64,000 bases of DNA from Alkalinema sp. CACIAM 70d (GTDB taxonomy: Bacteria > Cyanobacteriota > Cyanobacteriia > Leptolyngbyales > Leptolyngbyaceae): contig MUGG01000029.1 in NCBI GenBank assembly GCA_002148405.1, positions 27,044 through 91,043 of the forward strand, in the 5' to 3' direction. The notes beneath the pieces are model-generated. The model ran no database searches. It was given only the letters and a program-made list of their open reading frames with translations, and was not told the DNA's origin. The first letter of the stretch is position 1. Each line of letters starts with the position of its first letter. Positions 55,235-64,000 of this stretch are shown here, one piece after another. The position numbers and the translations under genes were made by a program.

Positions 55235-58063
55235 TCATGACGTTTTGGAAGGAGAGCTTAACGGATAATGGGTTTCTAGGTAATCGATCGCAGCGGAACG
55301 ATCGGGAATCACTCCATCCAAAGTTGCGGCTTGTAGCGTTTCTAAAATTTCCTTAAAAAGTTTTCCCGGTTTATAACCCAAGGTTTTCAAATCATGACCT
55401 GTAAGCAAAGGCTTGATGGCGACTAACTGGGTTAAGTAATGCCAAATTGCCCGACGAATGGGTCGCGAACCTCGCACAGCCACTAAGGACAGCATCGGTA
55501 AATCGTAGGGTTTCAGGCATTGGTAAATTTGGCTATCTCGATCGCACCGGGGCAACTGTTGGGTCAATTGCAGTTCCACAGCAGCTAGGTGGGTTAAACG
55601 TTCGATCGAATCTACGGCCAATTGTAAGTTTTGTGCAACCGTCTGGCGTACCGTTGAAAAGTTGATTGCATCCGTTGTTGTAGACTGTACGGTTTGAACC
55701 ATCTCAGAGGCAATTGGCTCAGGTTCAATGGCTGCAATTAACAATTCTAATAACATTTGCCAAGGAGGTAGATGATGTTCTCGATCGAACTGTTGTAACC
55801 ACCATTCCATTAAGCGTAACTGTTGCCATAAATCTGGGGTGAGTGTCAGAGTTGGATAAATACAGCACAACGCGCCTAGTTCCGCTAACTTACGAACTGC
55901 CAATCGCCAGTAATTCGCCTGAAGAATATACTTTAATTCAGCTTTTAACCGCGTTTGTAGCGCTGGAGCCACCACCTTACCATTTTGTGTCTCCCGCACT
56001 TGGTCATAAATGCCGCTGGCGATCGCGTGGCGAATGTAGCTTTCCGTTTGGGCGTCAAACTCAAATCCCAACCGAGTTGCAAAGCGAACCCCGCGATAAA
56101 TGCGCGTCGGATCTTCAATAAAACTATTGGGATGCAACACCCGCACCCGTTTCGCCCGCAAATCCAGGACGCCGCCAAAGAAATCGAGCATCTCCCCGGC
56201 CCGAGGATTGGTCAGCCGCAACGCCAAAGCATTAATCGTAAAATCTCGACGGTAAAGATCCTGCTGGATCGAACTGGCTTCCACTTCGGGATTCGCCGCT
56301 GGATAGGGATAAAACTCCGTGCGAGCTGTGGCAATGTCGATCCAAAGGGAATCTAATACAGGATCCTTGTGCCAAGTTAAAGCTGCTGTTTGAAACTTAC
56401 CGTGCACTTCCAGTTTGGCTTCCGGGTACAACTGCTGCAACGCCTTAGCTAACTCGACCCCTGCCCCCGCCTCCGCCGATCGGTGATAGCCATCCACCAC
56501 CAAATCCAGATCGGTCAACATTACCGCTTGTCCCGCTTCCGACAGCATCAAATCCCGTACACCCCCCCCAACGAGATATAAATGCCAGCCCCGTTCCTCC
56601 GCTTGGTGCGCCGCGATCGACAAAATTGCCTTTAATGGATCAATTAACTTATTTAAGGAGGGCACGACGGCATGGCGTGATGGCAAGACCTCCGATTGGG
56701 TTGCGCTAGGTTGCGATCGGGGCGATCGGGGGTCTTGCCGATCCTGATCCTGGCGATGCAACTGCCGCAGCACATCCGTCCGCGTCACGATGCCCACTAA
56801 CTTGCCCTGCTCCAGCACGGGTAAGCGGCCAATGTCATAGGTCACCATTAATTCTTCGATTTCCGGTAGCGTTGTCTCTGGCGCGATCGTATGCAGATTC
56901 GTCGTCATGTAGCCCTTGACTTTCGCATGGCTGAACCCATGGTGGAAGGCAATGTCCAAATCGCGCCGAGAAATTACGCCGATCAATTGCCCTGCTTCAT
57001 CCATCACCGATAGGCCCGAATGGCCGTAGCGCAGCAAGATCCGCTGGGCTTCGGCGATCCTGGTTTCCGGCAAAATGGTGCGGACCGGGGAAGACATCAG
57101 TTCCCTGGCAGTGGGCGCTAGGGGAATCTGTGCTTGAAAGTCAGCTAGTAATTGCGCCAGAATTTCGGTATAGTTGCCCTCCCGCAGATTCAGGGCCGCC
57201 GCTTTGCTGTGGCCGCCCCCACCCCAGGGTTTGAATAACTGGTTGAGATCAGTTCCGGCAATCCGCGATCGGCCAATGACTGACATCTTGCCGCAGGAAG
57301 CCTCAGATGGATCCTCGTCACAGCCATACCGATGGGCTAACAAAATTCCATCCACATCGGTCAGATCGACCAAGTGGGAGATGAGGGTAGACAAACCGGG
57401 TACAAATTCGGGTGTTTCTAGCATGACCCACGCCAGGGTATGTCCTTGGATCATTTCCGTCTGTAAACGCTCCAGTGCCTCCCCTAAAAGGATTTGTAAC
57501 TGAGAGGAGAGACCCGGTTCTAGGTACTCGCTAATCACTGACACATTAGCGCCTTGGATCATCAGCCAGGTCAACGCTGCCGCATCCCGTGGACTGGTAT
57601 GGTCAAAGGTGAGCGAGCCAGTATCTACATGGATCCCCAAGGCCAGCACCGTGGCATCCAGGGTATTTAGAACATAGCCTTCCTCCTGCAACTGCTCGGT
57701 AATCAGCGTTGTGGTTGCGCCCAAGTCCTCAATAAATTTCTCCTGAGCAGGAATATCGCAGTCCGCATTGGGGTGGTGATCGTAAATCGCGATCGGCACA
57801 GGCAACTCTAACCATTCCGCTGTTTTGCCCAATCGATCGCGGCTTTGGGTGTCCACAATGCTGATCGATCGAATTTGATCCGCAGGCACCGATCGCCGCT
57901 CAATCAAGGGATACTCATCGCGATAGAGCGCCAAAAAGTCCCGTACGGCTGGATGAGCGCCCCCCGCCAGCACAATTCTTGCCCCTGGTCGTAGCCGTGC
58001 CAATCCCACTGCTGCCCCCAGTGTGTCGAAATCTGCGGTCGTATGGCATAGAATCAAATCCAT
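55235..58063 (-). CDS. DHH-CBS-tRNA nucleotidyltransferase fusion
   Basis: 942 residues. The N terminus is a DHH phosphoesterase (DFDTLGAA at 12-19, IVDTQS, YDHHPNADCDI near 103, and the DHHA1-type GGGHSKAAALNLR). Then a pair of CBS domains (about 315-430) with RELMSSPVRTILPET and LPVLEQGKLVGIVTRTDVLR. The class II poly(A) polymerase/CCA-adding head follows (YLVGGGVRDLML, TDLDLVVDGY and RRDFTINALALRL), with RNA-binding helices to the end. In organisms with split activities this protein adds the A of the tRNA CCA end. The fused DHH part is a predicted nanoRNase-like domain. Start ATG 58063 matches the family. Confidence 0.9.
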   Translation of the reverse strand: MDLILCHTTADFDTLGAAVGLARLRPGARIVLAGGAHPAVRDFLALYRDEYPLIERRSVPADQIRSISIVDTQSRDRLGKTAEWLELPVPIAIYDHHPNADCDIPAQEKFIEDLGATTTLITEQLQEEGYVLNTLDATVLALGIHVDTGSLTFDHTSPRDAAALTWLMIQGANVSVISEYLEPGLSSQLQILLGEALERLQTEMIQGHTLAWVMLETPEFVPGLSTLISHLVDLTDVDGILLAHRYGCDEDPSEASCGKMSVIGRSRIAGTDLNQLFKPWGGGGHSKAAALNLREGNYTEILAQLLADFQAQIPLAPTARELMSSPVRTILPETRIAEAQRILLRYGHSGLSVMDEAGQLIGVISRRDLDIAFHHGFSHAKVKGYMTTNLHTIAPETTLPEIEELMVTYDIGRLPVLEQGKLVGIVTRTDVLRQLHRQDQDRQDPRSPRSQPSATQSEVLPSRHAVVPSLNKLIDPLKAILSIAAHQAEERGWHLYLVGGGVRDLMLSEAGQAVMLTDLDLVVDGYHRSAEAGAGVELAKALQQLYPEAKLEVHGKFQTAALTWHKDPVLDSLWIDIATARTEFYPYPAANPEVEASSIQQDLYRRDFTINALALRLTNPRAGEMLDFFGGVLDLRAKRVRVLHPNSFIEDPTRIYRGVRFATRLGFEFDAQTESYIRHAIASGIYDQVRETQNGKVVAPALQTRLKAELKYILQANYWRLAVRKLAELGALCCIYPTLTLTPDLWQQLRLMEWWLQQFDREHHLPPWQMLLELLIAAIEPEPIASEMVQTVQSTTTDAINFSTVRQTVAQNLQLAVDSIERLTHLAAVELQLTQQLPRCDRDSQIYQCLKPYDLPMLSLVAVRGSRPIRRAIWHYLTQLVAIKPLLTGHDLKTLGYKPGKLFKEILETLQAATLDGVIPDRSAAIDYLETHYPLSSPSKTS

Positions 58064-58177
58064 TTTTCTGATACGGTACTGTCATGGGTAGATCGCGCAG
58101 CGCAACCCTGCGATCGTGCATGGGATCGTGCCGCAACGGATCTAAAATTTTAATCAACGCTGTCTTGGGAGAAAAAA

Positions 58178-58366
58178 ATGACGATCCTGTTCCAACTGCT
58201 GCTGACCATTCTGGTTCTATTTTCCTTTGCAATGGCTGTTTATGTCCCCGTTGCCTATGCATCTCCCCAAAATTGGGATCAGTCTAAGCGGCTGATTTTC
58301 CTGGGGTCGATTGTTTGGGCAGGATTGGTCATCGCCGTCGGTGTGCTGAACTTCCTAGTTGCCTAG
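58178..58366 (+). CDS. psbZ: Photosystem II protein PsbZ
   Basis: 62 residues with two membrane helices ([20 protein letters not shown] and [20 protein letters not shown]) and the short loop [10 protein letters not shown]. This is the exact layout of PsbZ (Ycf9), which sits at the periphery of photosystem II near CP43 and PsbK and helps hold the antenna. GGGAGA lies before the ATG. It diverges from the DHH-CBS gene and is 285 bases upstream of ribH. Confidence 0.96.
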   Translation: MTILFQLLLTILVLFSFAMAVYVPVAYASPQNWDQSKRLIFLGSIVWAGLVIAVGVLNFLVA

Positions 58367-58565
58367 ACGACCGCTTTTGATCCTATCTTTAAGATGCTTC
58401 AGGAGCGTTTTGGGTTCGTTGGCGATCGTCTCAAATAGTCACAATCCACGCTCCTTTAATTTTTGGAAATTCCCCCTTAAAATTACTTAGACCTTATTTT
58501 ATTTTCTCGATCAAAATAAGACTTTAGATAGAGAAAACTTAAGTGGTCATCTCATATCACTAAAT

Positions 58566-58592
58566 GTAGCTTTCGATGGGGCAAGAAGCTAC
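58566..58592 (+). promoter_or_regulatory. 7-bp inverted repeat upstream of ribH
   Basis: GTAGCTT (58566-58572) and AAGCTAC (58586-58592), 60 bases before the ribH start. It could be a transcript hairpin or an operator. It does not match the FMN riboswitch consensus. Confidence 0.3.
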
Positions 58593-58651
58593 AGACATTT
58601 GTTACGGTTCAGATTACTGTGTTCCCCAATTACTCGCGATAGAATTAACGA

Positions 58652-59209
58652 ATGGCTACTTTTGAAGGAACCTTTGCCCAGGCAGGGGCTTATCGCTTTG
58701 CGATCATTATTGGACGGTTTAACGATCTAGTGACAGTTAAGTTGCTGGAGGGCTGTCAAGACTGCCTCAAGCGCCACGGCGTGGATGTTGATCCCCAAGG
58801 CACTCAAGTGGATTACATCTGGGCTCCCGGTTGTTTTGAGTTGCCTTTATTAGCCCGTCAGGTGGCGGGTTCGGGGCGTTATGATGCCGTTGTCTGTATC
58901 GGCGCAGTGATTCGGGGCGGCACACCTCACTTTGATTACGTGGCGGCTGAGGTTTCTAAGGGGGTTGCGGCGGCGGCGTTCCAAACGGGTGTTCCGATTA
59001 TCTTTGGGGTGTTGACAACCGACAATATGCAGCAAGCTCTGGAAAGAGCTGGAATTAAGAGCAACAAGGGTTGGGAGTTTGGCATGAGTGCGCTGGAGAT
59101 GGCCAGTCTTATGCACCAACTGCGGGAAGCGGGTTGTACCAATGGTCAAGGCCCGATCGTCGGTTCTCCTGCACTGCCGACCTTACCAGTCCCCGTGTTA
59201 GACAGTTAG
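58652..59209 (+). CDS. ribH: 6,7-dimethyl-8-ribityllumazine synthase
   Basis: 185 residues. It condenses 5-amino-6-ribitylaminouracil with dihydroxybutanone phosphate in riboflavin synthesis, as a 60-mer or pentamer. The family pattern is plain: [46 protein letters not shown] (with the catalytic histidine) and [20 protein letters not shown]. The C terminus has an extra 25 residues ([18 protein letters not shown]) beyond the core, probably disordered. Single gene; other rib genes are not near. Confidence 0.96.
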   Translation: MATFEGTFAQAGAYRFAIIIGRFNDLVTVKLLEGCQDCLKRHGVDVDPQGTQVDYIWAPGCFELPLLARQVAGSGRYDAVVCIGAVIRGGTPHFDYVAAEVSKGVAAAAFQTGVPIIFGVLTTDNMQQALERAGIKSNKGWEFGMSALEMASLMHQLREAGCTNGQGPIVGSPALPTLPVPVLDS

Positions 59210-59364
59210 GGGCGCTTAGGATGAGCCGATCGCGAGTCCCATCTCTCTAAGCATTCGCAACAATGAGCGCTGATTGTGGAGGTTATTGCAACACCTCCCA
59301 ATCGAGCGCTTCAATCTTTGGAAGCTGGATTTTAGAAGCCGGACTTGGGACGCTGGATGGTGTC

Positions 59365-61074
59365 TTACTCCGTTGGCTCGTCCTTAGCTTGCAGTGTATC
59401 TTTTTCATGCTTAGGAGAACTAGCCTCTCCAGAGCGGAGAACTTCAGCATTGGGTTTGCTAGGTTCCACTTCAGGGGCAGCCTGTATCGTCTCAGTAGAA
59501 TTTGTGTCGATCGCCGGAGGATTCTGCTCCGCAACGGTTTCTGTAGCAGGAGATTCGATCGATGAAATGACCATCGAGGGTGGTTCGATGGCACCCGATT
59601 CAACCACTTCGACGCTAGCTTCAACTGCTGTTGTGACCGGAACTTCGACGATTGCTTCAGGTTCGATTGTAGTCTCAACGATCGAACCTGAAGCAGGCTC
59701 AACTGTGGCTTCTAGGGTAATTTCGACGGGTACCGGGGGTTGTACTGGGGGTTGGGCTGCTGGACTGGAGTCTGCTTCGATCGGGGCTAGCTCGACTGGC
59801 ACTGATTCGACTACTGGCACTGATTCGACAATGGTCACTTCAGAGACTGCTTTAGGCGCAAGCTGAGGGAAATCAGATGCGATCGCTTCCACAGCAGTGA
59901 CCTCCACGGCGATCGTGTCTACGGCTGGCAATGGCGACACAATGGTGGGCGACACAATGGGGCTAGAGGGTTTTGTGGGTTCGATCGACGGAGGGGTGCT
60001 TTCCGGATTAATTTCCGGCAATTCTTGGGGCATCACTTCGACTGGCGCGATTTGAACGGGTGCAACCTCAACGCGGGCAACCTCTGGTTCAGAGCGCGAT
60101 TCAATGATGGTGGGGGCTGTCAGGGGGGGCTGTGTTGGCTCAATGTCAGGCTCTGCATCAGGTTCTGCTAACGGCTTTACGCGCGGCTCTTCTATCACCC
60201 TTGCCAACGGGTCGGTATCTAATGGCTCAGCGGCAAACTCCTGTAAGGGCTCCTGTTCCAGCCGATCAGCAGGCATCCGCAGTTCTTCCAAAGGCTGTTC
60301 CAGTTCTAATTTTTGTGGCTCAAAAACTTCTTTATTAAAAACAGCCGGAAGTTCCTGCGGTAATTCCAACGGCTGGAGCGGCTGCAATTCACGCACCTGC
60401 TCTTCCACAGTAATGTTGATCGGCATGCGCACGGGTTGCAGCTCTTCAATCCAACAGGCTGCGATCGGCATGGTACGTTCCAAGTCCTCCAGCGGACGGG
60501 GAATCACCATGACAGCATGCAATTCACCGACCCGATCGGCCTCCACCATGCCAATTTCGATCGCCGCAGCCACGTTGGACATCGACCCCCGCACGATCGC
60601 GGTGCAGAGTCCGGCTCCAGTGGTGTGATAGGCCGAAAAGGTGACATCCGCCGACTTCAGCATGGCATCGGCAGCGGCAACCAAGGCTGGAAAGCCCCGC
60701 GTTTCAATCAGACCCACGGCCTGATCGCGAAACCGATTATTTTCACGACCTTCCACCAGCTCTGCCAACCGACTCCCGATCGGCAAGACTTCCTCTAAAT
60801 TGGGCATGGGCCTGGGAATAATCACCGACGAGGTTTTTTGGCCAAACTGAGCGGCTAATTCTTCCCCCGTCTGGATGGCCAAGCGAATATCCGGTGTTCT
60901 GCCCCGCACGACTGCCGTACAGTAGCCACTGCCAATCTGCTCATACCCCACCAACGTCACGGCGGAGGACTTCAGCATCATGTCTGCAATGCCCACGATC
61001 GCTGGAAAGCTCTGGGCCGAAATCAGCCCAAGCGCCAGATCGGAATAGGGATCGTCAGAACGGGTACGATACAT
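59365..61074 (-). CDS. ccmO: CcmO-like double BMC carboxysome shell protein with a long disordered tail
   Basis: 569 residues. Two BMC domains occupy about 10-95 and 115-200: LALGLISAQSFPAIVGIADM and AVGLIETRGFPALVAAADAM, each followed by YCTAVVRG or LCTAIVRG and ending in VIIPRP. This is the CcmO-type tandem BMC shell protein of beta-carboxysomes. After residue 210 comes a tail of about 350 residues rich in E, P, V, A and T, with repeated phrases such as VESVPVELAPIE and VEVAPVQIAPVEV. CcmO proteins I know of lack such a tail. It lies apart from a ccmKLMN cluster in this window. Confidence 0.82.
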   Translation of the reverse strand: MYRTRSDDPYSDLALGLISAQSFPAIVGIADMMLKSSAVTLVGYEQIGSGYCTAVVRGRTPDIRLAIQTGEELAAQFGQKTSSVIIPRPMPNLEEVLPIGSRLAELVEGRENNRFRDQAVGLIETRGFPALVAAADAMLKSADVTFSAYHTTGAGLCTAIVRGSMSNVAAAIEIGMVEADRVGELHAVMVIPRPLEDLERTMPIAACWIEELQPVRMPINITVEEQVRELQPLQPLELPQELPAVFNKEVFEPQKLELEQPLEELRMPADRLEQEPLQEFAAEPLDTDPLARVIEEPRVKPLAEPDAEPDIEPTQPPLTAPTIIESRSEPEVARVEVAPVQIAPVEVMPQELPEINPESTPPSIEPTKPSSPIVSPTIVSPLPAVDTIAVEVTAVEAIASDFPQLAPKAVSEVTIVESVPVVESVPVELAPIEADSSPAAQPPVQPPVPVEITLEATVEPASGSIVETTIEPEAIVEVPVTTAVEASVEVVESGAIEPPSMVISSIESPATETVAEQNPPAIDTNSTETIQAAPEVEPSKPNAEVLRSGEASSPKHEKDTLQAKDEPTE

Positions 61075-61236
61075 AGAAGTCTTGAATGGGGTTCGTTGCT
61101 ATTCTATCGTCTCCAGTTCCAGCTACCCAGATTCCCTGGTTTTAATCCGGTAATGCCTCTGTTTGGGAAAACTCATCCGGTTGAGAAGATGAACCATATT
61201 CATCTCGCCCTATTCCCAAATATGGTCTAAATAAAA

Positions 61237-61271
61237 AGACGTTTCTACAGGTCAGTGCTGCAAAAACGTCT
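61237..61271 (-). terminator. Rho-independent terminator downstream of the SnoaL-like gene
   Basis: On the minus strand AGACGTTT (61264-61271 in plus numbering) pairs with AAACGTCT (61237-61244); inner arms GCAG and CTGT extend the stem. It is followed by TTTTTATTT. It lies about 80 bases past the stop of the gene that ends at 61353. Confidence 0.7.
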
Positions 61272-61352
61272 AAGACAACTGATAGGTAGTTAGTGACGTA
61301 CGATCGCAAGTTTGTGGTTACGATCAACTGACTTTCAGCAATCTACGCAGAT

Positions 61353-61919
61353 TTATTTCTGCACAGATTTTGCATCCGTTTTTTCAGGACGAACGGAAGA
61401 ATGATGTTCGACAATCAACCAATCATTGCCGCGTTTTGCATAGACAAATGTGTAGCGAGCAGGAACAAAAACACGTTTACCATTTTCAATAAATGAAAAT
61501 GTGTACAGTCCAGAATTGGTTGCAGTGTCGTTGTCGAGAATGCGAATGTTTTGCTCGTCAAATTGAACTTGCAATCCCTCTCGCTTGGTTAAACCCACAA
61601 AATAATTATGGATTTCCGTAGGGGTATCCAATTCATTCGTAAACGTCGCCAAAAGCACAGCTTCTTTATCGTATAAAGCGTGGATCTTGTGCGGATCGCG
61701 GCTGGCCAAAGCCTTGCCCCAAGCTGTACCCAAAGCCTCTACAGCATCAGCTGAGGGCATTGTTTCTGCGTAAAGTGTCTTTACACTGGCTTCTTTAACT
61801 CCAGAAGTGGTTTTGCTGGGCATAGCCTGCATAGGCGCTGCGAAACCAACAACGATCGCAACCGCACTCGCTACGCAGGAACGCACAATAAAGTGATTCC
61901 GATTAAATTGAATTGTCAT
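61353..61919 (-). CDS. Secreted SnoaL-like/CaMKII-association-type protein
   Basis: 188 residues. A signal peptide (VASAVAIVVGFAAPMQA, cleavage likely after MQA) leads a NTF2-like domain: LGTAWGKALASRDPHKIHAL, EAVLLATFTNE, VFVPARYTFVYAKRGNDWLI and VEHHSSVRP. The ending with HHSS is typical of the CaMKII association-domain/SgcJ-EcaC group. Such domains bind small ligands or form oligomers; a catalytic role is not established. The ATG at 61919 is preferred over a GTG at 61934. A good terminator lies downstream. Confidence 0.8.
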   Translation of the reverse strand: MTIQFNRNHFIVRSCVASAVAIVVGFAAPMQAMPSKTTSGVKEASVKTLYAETMPSADAVEALGTAWGKALASRDPHKIHALYDKEAVLLATFTNELDTPTEIHNYFVGLTKREGLQVQFDEQNIRILDNDTATNSGLYTFSFIENGKRVFVPARYTFVYAKRGNDWLIVEHHSSVRPEKTDAKSVQK

Positions 61920-62151
61920 AGAAAAATTACGCACTGTGAACAGGTGAATGCATTTATTTAGATGTAGGCGATATTGCCCTCTCTATAAATACCGCAATTT
62001 ACGCACTGGCTGACTCGAGAACGATTGTGAATGCTCGAATCCGGCCCCGAGGAATTTCTATGCATTGGAAAAACTGAATAGGTCTATCGATTTCAGTTGA
62101 CTGATTCAAGCCTCGGCTTCTTGCCACCGACTGCTGCTAGAAATGAGGAGT

Positions 62152-62595
62152 CTAGCCCAACCATTGGGTCAGTGCTTCTGGAACCAACTGCCTCTGGCTT
62201 CCCTGGAGTTCTTCTAGACTGCTCCAGCGCGCGATCGCGGTTTCACCTGTCTCCTGGCCTTCATGCTCACACCAGGCAACCTCGCCTTGCTCATAGAGTG
62301 CCCGATCGACAAATTCCGCATCGTAGACAAATACGATTTCATGCCCTGGTTTACCGTTATAAACAAAACGATTTTCCAAAACGCCTAGCAGTTGGATATT
62401 TTGGATTGCTTGTCCTGTTTCTTCTAGGATTTCCCGCGCGATCGCGGCTTCGCTGGATTCCCCAAATTCAATACCTCCCCCGAGCGGTCGGCAAAAATGG
62501 CTCTGCTTGACCGGATCAAAACCTTCAGAGACCAAAATGCGTTGACCATCTCGAAATAGACAAATGGCGATCGGTCGAATGCGGGAGGTTCTCAT
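62152..62595 (-). CDS. Nudix hydrolase
   Basis: 147 residues with an intact Nudix box: LGGGIEFGESSEAAIAREIL then EETG, at about 38-60. N-terminal RIRPIAICLFRDGQRILVSE and the later GHEIVFVYDAEF resemble ADP-ribose or NTP pyrophosphatase members. The substrate is unclear. It is unlike the Nudix gene at 345-845 outside the box. Its ATG overlaps the decayed antitoxin frame upstream, so that antitoxin's original downstream partner may have been lost here. Confidence 0.87.
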   Translation of the reverse strand: MRTSRIRPIAICLFRDGQRILVSEGFDPVKQSHFCRPLGGGIEFGESSEAAIAREILEETGQAIQNIQLLGVLENRFVYNGKPGHEIVFVYDAEFVDRALYEQGEVAWCEHEGQETGETAIARWSSLEELQGSQRQLVPEALTQWLG

Positions 62596-62802
62596 AATCG
62601 GTAATCATTGCGTTCTGACATTCTTCGTCCCAGCCTAGTGCTAATTGATTAACCAAAGCATAGGCATCTCTGCTAACGTCGGATCTTCCTGTTGCGCGTT
62701 CCAGCGTTTTACGAGTGTTCCGATGAGTGCACTTCGGTTATCAACTTGCTCGTCAATATAGGCCAGTCAATTATTGGGAATTGAGATAGAGACTTAAGCC
62801 AT
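62596..62802 (-). pseudogene. Decayed antitoxin gene (ribbon-helix-helix type)
   Basis: Read on the minus strand from the ATG at 62802: MA, stop TAA, VSISIPNN, stop TGA, LAYIDEQVDNRSALIGTLVK, RWNAQQEDPTLAE. After a one-base shift it continues DAYALVNQLALGWDEECQNA then MITDYEN. The wording (VSISIPxxLxxYIDxQVDNRSALI, then LGWDEEWQ..ITDYE) is typical of cyanobacterial ribbon-helix-helix antitoxins. Two stops and a frameshift make it non-functional. No toxin gene follows; the Nudix gene starts right at its end. Confidence 0.65.
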
Positions 62803-63360
62803 GCTAGTCATCTCTTAAGTAATACTCAAGTTACTACTTACAGTAGCACGCTCTTCAGGAGCAACTTCTCGCTAGGAATTCCGACCTTCACAACTTAGCT
62901 TGTAATTCTTCTAAGGCTTGTAAACTACCGACTTGCCACGCCCGATCGATCGCTTGCTCCACCCATTCTAACCACACAGGGTAGGAAAATTTACTATTTG
63001 GGCAGGAGACATTTTGTAGCTATATGGCTAAGGGACTAGCTAAGAAATAACATCCCTGATTCGTTTACCCCCCTACCCGTCTACCCCCTTACCCATTTAT
63101 CTACTTGGAACCTTATTTATACGCTACTCCCTAAATACTAGAATAAACCGACGATAAATCAACCGTTGCATAAGCTGCTATCGGATTAGTCAACCGTATC
63201 TCTGGTGCCTATTAGCAATAGAAGCCTATGCAGCTGATCAAAATAGGCGTTATTTTATGGCATCAATTTCCGTTATTTTACAGCCCTACAAGACTGAAAG
63301 AAGAACCCATAGAGTAGTCAACTAATCCTGAATACTAGATATGGTAGATATGGCAGCCAC
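62803..63360. other. Gene-poor interval with a coding remnant
   Basis: About 560 bases. Apart from the fragment at 62888-63018, I see pyrimidine-rich stretches with repeated TACCC (63066-63096) and AT-rich DNA, but no gene or RNA. Confidence 0.4.
62888..63018 (-). pseudogene. Coding remnant of unknown family (C-terminal fragment)
   Basis: A minus-strand frame without a start reads SCPNSKFSYPVWLEWVEQAI and DRAWQVGSLQALEELQAKL, ending in TGA. The residue pattern (amphipathic helices, W spacing) looks like real protein, but a TAG lies just upstream and there is no ATG. It is probably the 3' end of a gene lost by deletion. Family not recognised. Confidence 0.35.
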
Positions 63361-64000
63361 CTAAGGATTTAACCTTCCGCTATTGACATCAACTTCTTCC
63401 GCTGAGTGCAACAACTTACTCCATGTATCTGCAAGCTTATATTCTCGAATACGTTTTCCTTCACCCGAATAAATAGGTTCCATAAAACAAGTCTCTACCC
63501 ATTCCCCTAGCCATTCTCGGGCCGTACGATCTGAGATTCCGAACCAACTTTCTATGTCAGCAGGACGAATGACTAGAGGGTTAGACATTTTAGACAGTAT
63601 ACGAGCTAACAAACGTGTCAAAATCTGCTGCTGCCTTCTTGAAAGATTATCCCAAGGAACGGAAGGTATATCTCTCGCTTGGTACATGATTTCCGCTTGC
63701 GTTTTGAGATTGTCTGCAGCTTGAGCCAGCGTTTTGACAAAATACTCTAGCCATGTGGTGTAATCAGGATCATAACGCCCATCATAGAAATCGATAGGTA
63801 AACCCATTTGTAGGCTTTCGTAGTAACGCAATCGATCAGCATTAAAATGTTCTTCAAAGGAGAAAAATCCTCGCATCTGATAGCCTGACTTCCACAGTTC
63901 TGCAGTAGCTAGCAATCTTCCTGTTCGGCCATTACCATCATCAAATGGGTGGATGCTGAGAAAGCGATGAGTCAGAATTCCTGCTCGGATGGGGGCGGGT
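63361..64000 (-). CDS. Fic (Fido) family protein, 3' part (runs off the right edge)
   Basis: The frame is open from the window end and reads PAPIRAGILTHRFLSIHPFD then DGNGRTGRLLATAELWKSGY. HPFDDGNGRTGR is the Fic active-site motif with catalytic histidine; Fic proteins transfer AMP or other groups to protein hydroxyls. The C-terminal half has IRPADIESWFGISDRTAREW, a winged-helix pattern common in Fic proteins linked to DNA binding. The N-terminal part, including any inhibitory helix (S/TxxxE[G/N]), lies outside the window. No partner gene is visible. Confidence 0.88.
   Translation of the reverse strand, partial: PAPIRAGILTHRFLSIHPFDDGNGRTGRLLATAELWKSGYQMRGFFSFEEHFNADRLRYYESLQMGLPIDFYDGRYDPDYTTWLEYFVKTLAQAADNLKTQAEIMYQARDIPSVPWDNLSRRQQQILTRLLARILSKMSNPLVIRPADIESWFGISDRTAREWLGEWVETCFMEPIYSGEGKRIREYKLADTWSKLLHSAEEVDVNSGRLNP

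Noticed and set aside
58500..58651. FMN riboswitch upstream of ribH
   Set aside because: Only a 7-bp inverted repeat is present; none of the conserved RFN-element blocks can be found.
61142..61327. 61-codon minus-strand ORF
   Set aside because: It contains the strong terminator hairpin and T-run of the upstream gene.

Overview
The window reads as cyanobacterial chromosome. The HIP1 octamer GCGATCGC and its GATCG core are dense throughout, and there are genes for PsbZ of photosystem II, a CcmO-type beta-carboxysome shell protein, an IctB-family membrane protein, a GH100 invertase, DUF2301 and the cyanobacterial families DUF1822 and DUF928. The carboxysome gene implies a beta-cyanobacterium. 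I cannot name the species from sequence alone.

Layout: 1-850 holds the start of a photolyase gene and a Nudix hydrolase. 990-1440 holds a small-protein gene behind a structured leader that recurs, decayed, at 31570-32079. 1896-6030 is housekeeping (oligopeptidase, inositol monophosphatase-like enzyme, rplI, purE). 6043-16454 is accessory: a TPR protein, an AAA-like/14-WD40 protein, a second AAA-like gene broken by a frameshift, an EAL phosphodiesterase, and a DUF4157 protein carrying a nuclease-like domain. 17073-25213 is a signalling block: a multidomain response regulator, two single receiver proteins, a multi-PAS histidine kinase and a LuxR-type regulator. 25357-31057 has DUF2301, glutaminase, holB, Uma2 and a pentapeptide/membrane protein. 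31100-32340 is a repeat-rich stretch holding the decayed leader copy. 32337-35300 has a coiled-coil protein, an M48 protease and a cupin.

35308-43646 is the most coherent uncharacterised cluster. Five genes on one strand encode a sigma-like protein, DUF1822, a CHAT protease joined to a CHASE2 membrane sensor, DUF928, and an exported caspase-like protease with DUF4384. It combines two caspase-fold proteases, an extracytoplasmic sensor and a putative transcription factor. The CHAT-CHASE2 gene is split by a one-base frameshift at a T-run that also matches a canonical -1 slippery heptamer.

44032-53724 has a recombinase-domain fragment, IctB, invertase and a giant Ser/Thr kinase-AAA-GAF-histidine kinase. 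54831-59209 has an NmrA-like protein, a DHH/CBS/tRNA nucleotidyltransferase fusion, psbZ and ribH. 59365-64000 has the long-tailed CcmO-like gene, a SnoaL-like secreted protein, a second Nudix gene, a decayed antitoxin gene and the 3' part of a Fic gene.

The main points for follow-up are the duplicated leader RNA with a covarying hairpin and a possible Shine-Dalgarno-masking stem, the caspase/CHAT/CHASE2 cluster with its slippery frameshift, the DUF4157 nuclease, and the CcmO-like protein with a tail of about 350 residues. All family calls come from reading motifs by eye; no database search was run.
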